Positions 1 to 4,985 of a stretch of 7,946 nucleotides of DNA are shown here, one piece after another. Positions within the stretch are counted from its first letter, which is position 1. The number at the start of each line of letters is the position of its first letter. The translations under genes were made by a program, and so were the position numbers. The notes beneath the pieces are model-generated. The model was not told the DNA's origin. It saw nothing but the letters and a program-made list of their open reading frames with translations, and made no database searches. Origin of the DNA: Planctomycetaceae bacterium UBA6172 (GTDB lineage Bacteria > Planctomycetota > Planctomycetia > Pirellulales > Pirellulaceae); the NCBI GenBank assembly GCA_002422955.1, contig DITY01000133.1, positions 1-7,946 on the forward strand, given 5' to 3'.

Positions 1-23
1 TTCGCGCTGCCCCTGGCGATCGA

Positions 24-1148
24 TCAACGCTGTTGCTTCCACAGATCTTCCCAGCCGAGCCCGCGATAGCTTGGCCCTGAGGTCGTCTCGGGAAAACGGG
101 TTGCGTCACACAGCAAATTCCACTCAAAAAGCTGCATTTTGCCATCTGCGTCCACGCAGGCGTCCCAACCGATGATTCCCGCGATCTTGAACGATTCATG
201 AAACCTCACCAAAGTTTGGATGACTTCATGGAAATGAGGGATTTGGAAGCCTTGGAAGACAAATCCTGTATCAGGGTGGGCAACGAGCGGGCGAAACTCA
301 TAGTCATACCCGTGATCGAGGAGTTTTCCGGAACTCAGGTCGATGTTGATATTGATCCCCTCCAAGGGAATGACATGATCCACCGCCGCCCGGGAGACCC
401 TCAAATACGTTGCCCGGACCGAGATATGTCCCCCCGGTTCTCGAACCGTAAATACGCGGAGCGTTGGCCCCGTCTCGGGCAGGAGTCGATCGAACGCGGG
501 GTGAGGTTTCACAATTTGCTGGACTGTTCCGGCGGGTAGCAGCGCCACGTTCACCCGCTCGAAATCGATTCGACGGATTTTCCAGATCCCGCGCCCCCGC
601 CCGGAACCATTACGTTTGAAGATCACCTGCTCCTGGTCCCGAAAAAGATACTCCGCTGCCTGGTCATTTGGCACCGGTTCATAATGCTTCGTGAACACGC
701 TGCCATTGAGCACGTATGCGAGATCGGGCACACAATCGGATCCCATGATCCGTCCCAATAGATGGCGGTGTCCACAACTGGGACCGGGTGGCGCAAGGGT
801 GGGTTGAACGTGCAGATTGTAATAGGACCGTGGAATCCAACCCTCCTTGAAAGTCCCTTGCACGAGCGAATAGAGGTACAGCCAATGGGAGTGAACTGCG
901 CTCCCAAAAACTTCCCGAGAGTACTCGTCTGCGCGTCGTCGAATCGCGAGAGGCAGTGGACCGTAATGCCCCTCCACCCGCTTCATGTATCGAAGCCATT
1001 TCCATCGCATGCCTCGATAAATGATCGCCGTCTTGGCAGACGCATACGTTCGCGCGATAACGCCCTTCTTTCGTCGAGACGGGAGATCAACGAATTTCAT
1101 GTAAGCCATCGATTTTGCGTTCGGATCACCTCGCCTCCCTGTAGCCAT
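24..1148 (-). CDS. Sugar-transfer-associated ATP-grasp family protein
   Basis: This is probably a cytoplasmic ATP-dependent ligase of the ATP-grasp fold, closest in pattern to the 'sugar-transfer associated ATP-grasp' family. That family is often found with polysaccharide genes; its substrate is not known to me. Using the ATG at 1148 (374 aa), I see a basic N-terminal region, a nucleotide-binding lysine near residue 178 in VIFKRNGSGRGRG with its glycine-rich loop, a KPHP segment near 214-217 followed by TLRVFTV, and a C-terminal metal-binding part with GWD near 327-329 and LFEWN near 341-345 (Glu342, Asn344). The start is uncertain. An in-frame TTG lies at 1181, directly after a stop codon, and ATGs lie at 1148, 1109 and 1100; none has a strong Shine-Dalgarno. 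The -10 box at 1210-1215 is compatible with all of them. Codon third positions look less GC-rich than in neighbouring genes, which may mean a different history. No glycosyltransferase is visible beside it. Confidence 0.78.
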   Translation of the reverse strand: MATGRRGDPNAKSMAYMKFVDLPSRRKKGVIARTYASAKTAIIYRGMRWKWLRYMKRVEGHYGPLPLAIRRRADEYSREVFGSAVHSHWLYLYSLVQGTFKEGWIPRSYYNLHVQPTLAPPGPSCGHRHLLGRIMGSDCVPDLAYVLNGSVFTKHYEPVPNDQAAEYLFRDQEQVIFKRNGSGRGRGIWKIRRIDFERVNVALLPAGTVQQIVKPHPAFDRLLPETGPTLRVFTVREPGGHISVRATYLRVSRAAVDHVIPLEGININIDLSSGKLLDHGYDYEFRPLVAHPDTGFVFQGFQIPHFHEVIQTLVRFHESFKIAGIIGWDACVDADGKMQLFEWNLLCDATRFPETTSGPSYRGLGWEDLWKQQR

Positions 1149-1209
1149 CGGGAAGGCATGCCCGTGACTGGCGGAAGCCAATCAAGCCCCATCGCCGGAT
1201 GAAAATCTG

Positions 1210-1237
1210 ATAATAATTCGATGCCGCAGAATTCCAA
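1210..1237 (-). promoter_or_regulatory. Putative sigma-70-like promoter for the ATP-grasp gene
   Basis: Read on the minus strand, TTGGAA (plus positions 1232-1237) is followed after 16 bases by TATTAT (1210-1215). These match the TTGACA and TATAAT consensus at 4 of 6 and 5 of 6 positions. The predicted transcript start is near 1203. That leaves about 20 bases of leader to the TTG start or about 55 to the ATG at 1148. This is a motif match only. Confidence 0.45.
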
Positions 1238-1525
1238 GAAAGGCTACCCAGGTTTGGTCGGAAACAAGTGCGCGGCGCCCGTGTAATCCCAAACGGTGGA
1301 CCAAACGGATTTGCGATGGCCTTGACGATGGATCATTGCCGCCGCTACGCAATTTATCACCCCAACCCCGGTGGATCTGTAGGGATTGTTCTGCACGCCT
1401 GACCCGGGAGTTGCGATGCGTCCCCCAACAGGCTGGCATCGGACCGCCTAATTGCGACTGAGCGACCGGTACGTCGCGTTGGTGTCAGGTCATCCGCCGC
1501 GCCGCCTTCGAGAGCTCCGGGCGGT

Positions 1526-1531
1526 TACAAT
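1526..1531 (+). promoter_or_regulatory. Possible -10 box for the alpha/beta hydrolase gene
   Basis: TACAAT matches the TATAAT consensus at 5 of 6 positions and lies in an otherwise GC-rich stretch. It would place transcription start near 1538, about 60 bases before the chosen ATG. No convincing -35 hexamer is found 16-18 bases upstream, so this is a weak call. A start near 1538 would leave the GTG at 1540 with almost no leader, which favours the ATG at 1600 as the true start. Confidence 0.3.
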
Positions 1532-1599
1532 CGCGGGTCGTGAAGAGCGACGTTTTCGAAACGGTGTTTTATCCTGGGAAGCCTGGTGGGCGGGGTGCG

Positions 1600-3666
1600 A
1601 TGATGCGCGATCGATGGGCTCGGGTCTTGGCAACGGTTGCCGCATTGATGTTCGCCTCCAACGCCGCGGCGCAAGCCGACGTCGCGGAACGGATCGGCCA
1701 GATCCTGAAGACGCCGATCCTCGAGAGCGGGACGACGCTGGCGGAGACCCGCGCGATCGTCGACGCGAGCGTTCCGCGGATGCCGCAAGTCGACTCGCTC
1801 GCCGACTGGGAAGCCGAAGCGGAGCGCCTGCGCCGCGAGGTCTTGGACCGTGTCGTCCTGCGCGGCGAGGCGCGAGGTTGGCGCGACGCGAAGCTGGGCT
1901 TGGAGTGGGGCGCGGAACTCGAGGGTGGCCCGGGCTATCGCCTGCGCAAGCTTCGTTACGAAGCGCTGCCGGGCCTGTGGATTCCGGCCGTGCTGTACGA
2001 GCCGACCGATCTGCGGCAACCGGCGGCCGAGGGCACAGCAGTCGCGGACCGGCGGCCCGTCTTCTTGAACGTCAACGGCCATGATGGCAACGGCAAGGCG
2101 GCCGATTACAAGCAGATTCGCTGCATCAATCTCGCCAAGCGAGGCATCATCGCACTCAACGTCGAATGGCTCGGGATGGGACAGCTGCGGTCGGAAACCA
2201 ACAGTCACGCCGTGATGAACCAGTTGGATTTGTGTGGCACCAGCGGGCTGGCCCCCTTTTATCTCTCGATGAGCCGCGGCATCGACGTGCTGCTAACGCA
2301 CCCCCATGCCGACCCCCAGCGTGTTGGCGTCGCGGGCCTGAGCGGCGGCGGTTGGCAGACGATCACGATCAGCTCGCTCGATACCCGCGTGACCCTGACG
2401 AATCCCGTCGCCGGCTATTCGAGCTTCCTGACCCGCAACCAACACACCAAGGATCTGGGCGATTCCGAGCAGACGCCAACCGACCTGGCGACCGTCGCCG
2501 ATTACACCCATTTGACCGCGATGATGGCGCCACGCGCGACGCTGTTGACCTTCAACACCAAGGACAACTGCTGCTTCGAAGGGGGCTATGCCCTGCCACC
2601 TCTGATGGCGGCCGCCGATCCGATCTTCAAACTCTTCGGCCGACCCGATCGCCTCCGTACCCACCTCAGTTCCGACCCCGGCGATCACAACTTCGGCCTG
2701 GACAACCGCCAAGCTTTGTATCGGATGGTCGGCGATCACTTCTACGCTGGCGATGAAGCGTTCGTCGTGGAAGAAATCGCCAGCGAGTCCGAGGTCAAGA
2801 CGGCCGAGGCACTGGCGGTCGACCTGCCCGCGGACAACGCGTCGCTGAACGGACTGGCGCTGACGCTGGCGCAGTCGCTGCCGCGTGACCCCGCCCTGCC
2901 GAAAGCAGCGGCCCTGCCAGCCTGGCAAACTGAGCGCCGCGAAGCGCTCCGCGAAATCGTCCGCTGGCCAGCTTTTTCGGTCAGCGCCGAGAACGTTTCG
3001 ATCGAACGCGAAGAGGGCTTCACCGCGACCCGACTACGGCTGAAACTCGGTGACGTCTGGACGCTGGCAGCGGTCGAGTTTGCCCCGGCCAACCCGAGCA
3101 AGACCGTTCTGCTGGTCACGGAAACGGGGCTCGCCAATTCCGGAGCGGCCGTCAGCGAAAACTTGCAACAGGGGTCCCGCGTCGTGGTCGTCGACCCGTT
3201 CTACTTCGGCGAATCGAAGTTCGCCTCGCACGATTACCTCCAAGCGCTGCTGCTCGCCACCATCGGCCAACGACCGCTGGGCATTCAAGCTGCCCAAGTG
3301 GCCGCGGTCGCACGTTGGTTGCACGAGCGAGACCAGATGCCGGCCGAGTTGGTGGCGGTCGGCCGTCGCGCGAGTCTGTTCGCGCTGGTTGCCGCGGCGG
3401 TGGAGCCCGAGGGAATCGCTGGCGTGACGCTGCAGGGAAGTCGCGCGAGCTTGCGCGAGGTGATCGAACGGAATGAACCGGTCACCTCGGCACCGGAAGC
3501 GTTCTGCTTCGGCTTGCTCGAGCAATTCGACACGCCGCAGTTGGGGGCGCTGGTGGCACCGCGGAAGTTGGCTTTCTTAGAATCGACACCGCGGCATCAG
3601 GAAACCTTGGTCGAACTGCGGAAGCTATATGGCGATCTTGGCGGCGAGTTGGTGCTGAGCCCCTGA
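1600..3666 (+). CDS. Secreted tandem alpha/beta hydrolase (acetyl xylan esterase-like), second lobe apparently inactive
   Basis: This is a probable exported esterase or peptidase-like hydrolase of the alpha/beta fold (688 aa). The start at 1600 gives a Sec signal peptide: MMRDR, a hydrophobic run to about residue 20, then SNAAAQ with an Ala-X-Ala site. A GGGG at 1592-1595 supports this start or the adjacent ATG at 1603; the in-frame GTG at 1540 would spoil the signal. In the first lobe (about 120-390) I see PVFLNVNGHDG, the nucleophile elbow GLSGGGW (Ser248), an acid candidate Asp322 in NTKDN, and His363 in DPGDHNF. The C-terminal part (about 400-688) repeats the same order of strands: TVLLVTETG, SRVVVVDPFYFGES, ELVAVGRRASL and VAPRKLAFL. 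Arginine stands at the nucleophile position, so this lobe looks catalytically dead. The substrate is unknown; the acetyl xylan esterase resemblance is by pattern only. The nitrilase gene follows 75 bases downstream on the same strand, suggesting an operon. Confidence 0.8.
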   Translation: MMRDRWARVLATVAALMFASNAAAQADVAERIGQILKTPILESGTTLAETRAIVDASVPRMPQVDSLADWEAEAERLRREVLDRVVLRGEARGWRDAKLGLEWGAELEGGPGYRLRKLRYEALPGLWIPAVLYEPTDLRQPAAEGTAVADRRPVFLNVNGHDGNGKAADYKQIRCINLAKRGIIALNVEWLGMGQLRSETNSHAVMNQLDLCGTSGLAPFYLSMSRGIDVLLTHPHADPQRVGVAGLSGGGWQTITISSLDTRVTLTNPVAGYSSFLTRNQHTKDLGDSEQTPTDLATVADYTHLTAMMAPRATLLTFNTKDNCCFEGGYALPPLMAAADPIFKLFGRPDRLRTHLSSDPGDHNFGLDNRQALYRMVGDHFYAGDEAFVVEEIASESEVKTAEALAVDLPADNASLNGLALTLAQSLPRDPALPKAAALPAWQTERREALREIVRWPAFSVSAENVSIEREEGFTATRLRLKLGDVWTLAAVEFAPANPSKTVLLVTETGLANSGAAVSENLQQGSRVVVVDPFYFGESKFASHDYLQALLLATIGQRPLGIQAAQVAAVARWLHERDQMPAELVAVGRRASLFALVAAAVEPEGIAGVTLQGSRASLREVIERNEPVTSAPEAFCFGLLEQFDTPQLGALVAPRKLAFLESTPRHQETLVELRKLYGDLGGELVLSP

Positions 3667-3741
3667 CCGCAGTGGGTGGGGCCGCGGTTTCGAAGGTGTT
3701 TGTTGCGAGGGTTTCGGGCAAAAAGTTGAGGGCAAGGACCG

Positions 3742-4716
3742 ATGGGGCCGAGTGAACTTGAGCTGCCGGAACAGTTTCCGCGACGGGATTTTCTCGCTGG
3801 CGGATCGGTGGCACTGAGCGTGATGGTTGGCAGCGGCATCGCAACGTCCGACGAACCGCAGGCTCAACCATCGGTCCAGCGGGCTCCCGTTCCTCCAGAG
3901 TTTCTGCAGGTGGCCGCTTGTCAGTTGCTGACGGGGACCGACCTGACGGCCAACACGGAGCGGATCCTGGGGTACATCGACCAGGCTGCAGGGCAGGGGG
4001 TCGACGTGCTGCTGTTTCCCGAAGCCTGCTTGTGCGGCTATGTGAGCGACAAGGCCCATTACGAGGCGTTGGGTGCCGAGGCCATCGCGGCCGCGGAGGC
4101 CCGCGTGATTGCAGCGGTAGCGGGGCGTCAGATCGCGGTGGTTTTGGGATCCGTGCATTGGGACCAGGGCGCGCTGTTCAACAGCCTGCTCGTGATCGAC
4201 CGGGGCGGCGTGGTGCGCGGACGTTATGCCAAGACGTTTCTGGCGGAGTCTTGGCCGGAAAATGGAAGGACGCTGCCGGTGTTCGAAGTCGCGGGTGTGC
4301 CGTCCTGTTTCATCATCTGCCATGACGTGCGGTACCCCGAATTGGTGCGACTGCCGGCGATGGCCGGGGCGCAAATCTGTTACTTCAGCAGCCACGAGTC
4401 GGGCCTGAGGCTGCGGCACAAGCTTTCCGCTTATCGCGCCATGCCGATCTCGCGGGCTACCGAGAACGGGATTTTCCTGGTGATGGCGAACGCGTCGGCG
4501 AACCCGCAAGATCTGTCCGGTTCGCATGGCAATAGCAAGGTCGTTCACCCTGACGGGAATGTGTTGCAGGAGTCCGATCATTTCACCGAAGGGCTCGTGA
4601 CTCAGCAGATTCGTCTGGCGGACGCCAATCGCTCGATCGCCCAGCGCTGCGAGCGTGACCCAACGCTGCTGCGGGATTGGTTCCGACAGGGCGTCTGTTT
4701 GGTGTCGCGGGGCTAA
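3742..4716 (+). CDS. Tat-exported nitrilase-superfamily carbon-nitrogen hydrolase
   Basis: This 324-aa protein is a probable amidase-type C-N hydrolase that splits an amide, carbamoyl or nitrile bond. The N-terminus carries a twin-arginine signal: FPRRDFLAGG at 12-21 and a hydrophobic stretch to about residue 34. It should therefore be exported already folded, whereas most nitrilase relatives are cytoplasmic. The fold runs from about 54 to 295. The catalytic set is Glu94 in LFPEAC, Lys164 in RYAKTF and Cys193 in IICHDVRYPEL, with the family's RATENGIFLVMAN near 238-250. The second glutamate usual in this superfamily, after the G-S strand at 136-137, appears to be Trp140-Asp141 instead. The ATG at 3742 has GAGGGCAAGGA just upstream. 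The gene follows the secreted alpha/beta hydrolase by 75 bases, so the two may be co-transcribed and work on the same extracytoplasmic substrate; that link is inference. The exact substrate cannot be told from sequence. Confidence 0.85.
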   Translation: MGPSELELPEQFPRRDFLAGGSVALSVMVGSGIATSDEPQAQPSVQRAPVPPEFLQVAACQLLTGTDLTANTERILGYIDQAAGQGVDVLLFPEACLCGYVSDKAHYEALGAEAIAAAEARVIAAVAGRQIAVVLGSVHWDQGALFNSLLVIDRGGVVRGRYAKTFLAESWPENGRTLPVFEVAGVPSCFIICHDVRYPELVRLPAMAGAQICYFSSHESGLRLRHKLSAYRAMPISRATENGIFLVMANASANPQDLSGSHGNSKVVHPDGNVLQESDHFTEGLVTQQIRLADANRSIAQRCERDPTLLRDWFRQGVCLVSRG

Positions 4717-4720
4717 ACGT

Positions 4721-4740
4721 CCGAGGCGACCGGAGGCGAC
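4721..4740. repeat. Short tandem repeat after the nitrilase stop codon
   Basis: Two adjacent 10-base units, CCGAGGCGAC and CGGAGGCGAC, differ at one base. They begin five bases after the stop codon of the nitrilase gene. No function is evident. Confidence 0.4.
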
Positions 4741-4752
4741 TATCCACCCGCC

Positions 4753-4775
4753 TTAGGGTCGCGTATCGCCCCTAA
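4753..4775 (+). terminator. Stem-loop after the nitrilase gene, possible terminator
   Basis: TTAGGG at 4753-4758 pairs perfectly with CCCTAA at 4770-4775. After one mismatch, an inner CG/CG pair (4760-4761 with 4767-4768) leaves a five-base loop. It sits 37 bases past the nitrilase stop codon. No U-tract follows; instead a run of seven G begins at 4781. It may end the upstream transcript with help from Rho, or belong to the leader of the helicase gene. Confidence 0.35.
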
Positions 4776-4833
4776 CTGTCGGGGGGGCAGGAATTTGCGC
4801 TGGACAGAATCGGAACGGCTGATAGCTTAATGT

Positions 4834-4900
4834 CACTGTCAGCAGCAGACGTGTTGCTTCAGCCCTGCCCTGCGATGGATCCGAACGGACCACTGTCAGC
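4834..4900. repeat. Direct repeat CACTGTCAGC in the deaD leader
   Basis: CACTGTCAGC occurs at 4834-4843 and again at 4891-4900, 57 bases apart start to start. GAACGG also precedes each copy, at different distances. The second copy lies in the loop and inner stem of the hairpin at 4878-4914. This could be a protein-binding or RNA-pairing site, or chance. Confidence 0.3.
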
Positions 4901-4914
4901 GTTCCTAGCGGATC
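4878..4914 (+). promoter_or_regulatory. Imperfect hairpin in the deaD 5' leader
   Basis: GATCCG (4878-4883) pairs with CGGATC (4909-4914), and the adjoining AACG (4884-4887) pairs with CGTT (4900-4903). The right arm has a five-base bulge. A further inner pairing, GAC/GTC (4888-4890 with 4895-4897), is possible. That makes at least ten base pairs about 70-110 bases before the helicase start. RNA helicase genes of the DeaD type are often controlled through structured leaders, so a regulatory role is plausible. It is inferred from pairing alone. Confidence 0.35.
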
Positions 4915-4974
4915 ATGTTCGAGACCAGTCGTCGCTGGCCATTCGATGATTGGTCCGGGCGTTTAAGCCCCTAG
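4915..4974 (+). CDS. Possible 19-codon upstream ORF before deaD
   Basis: An ATG at 4915, directly after the leader hairpin, opens a 19-codon frame ending at TAG 4972-4974, eleven bases before the helicase ATG. The predicted peptide is MFETSRRWPFDDWSGRLSP. The only Shine-Dalgarno-like sequence is a weak AGCGG. A six-codon frame in another phase (4946-4966) also lies here. Either could be a leader peptide coupled to deaD or chance; I recognise no family. Confidence 0.15.
   Translation: MFETSRRWPFDDWSGRLSP
4957..4970 (+). promoter_or_regulatory. Small hairpin just before the deaD start codon
   Basis: GGGC at 4957-4960 pairs with GCCC at 4967-4970 around a six-base loop, GTTTAA. It ends 15 bases before the chosen ATG, in the region a ribosome would contact. 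The stem is short, so the call is tentative. Confidence 0.25.
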
Positions 4975-4985
4975 CCAATAGATCA

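Larger units (their letters stand above)
1149..1599. other. Divergent intergenic region
   Basis: About 450 bases lie between the divergent ATP-grasp and alpha/beta hydrolase genes. The stretch holds a leftward promoter near 1210-1237 and a rightward TACAAT near 1526. It also holds an 8-base inverted repeat, GTTTGGTC at 1252-1259 and GACCAAAC at 1299-1306, with a 39-base gap, and a small palindrome, CGTTT-TCG-AAACG, at 1551-1563. The open frame at 1182-1439 on the minus strand has no recognisable domain or credible start, and I treat it as non-coding. The region is less GC-rich than the genes to its right. I see no tRNA, insertion-sequence end or other RNA gene. Confidence 0.55.

Noticed and set aside
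198..539. A 113-codon plus-strand frame inside the ATP-grasp gene
   Set aside because: It is antisense to conserved ATP-grasp motifs, with no domain of its own.
1252..1306. GTTTGGTC/GACCAAAC inverted repeat as an insertion-sequence end or operator
   Set aside because: The arms are eight bases, 39 bases apart, with no transposase between and no target duplication. It is too weak to call.
1182..1439. An 85-codon minus-strand open frame upstream of the ATP-grasp gene
   Set aside because: It has no recognisable domain, and the likely promoter of the ATP-grasp gene lies inside it. It ends one codon before the alternative TTG start in the same frame, so it is chance upstream reading.
1452..2084. 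A 210-codon plus-strand frame overlapping the hydrolase start
   Set aside because: It is Arg/Gly/Ala-rich low-complexity translation, a frame shadow of the secreted hydrolase, which has a signal peptide and a catalytic triad.
3666..3688. ACCGC/GCGGT inverted repeat at the hydrolase stop codon as a terminator
   Set aside because: The stem is only five pairs with a 13-base loop and no T-run follows. The next gene is 75 bases away on the same strand, so termination here is unlikely.
3625..4581. A 318-codon minus-strand open frame opposite the nitrilase gene
   Set aside because: The plus strand here encodes an intact nitrilase catalytic domain. The antisense product is rich in Arg, His and Gln with no recognisable fold.
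4753..4775. TTAGGG/CCCTAA reading as a telomere-like repeat
   Set aside because: Each motif occurs only once, as the two arms of one stem-loop, so it is not an array.
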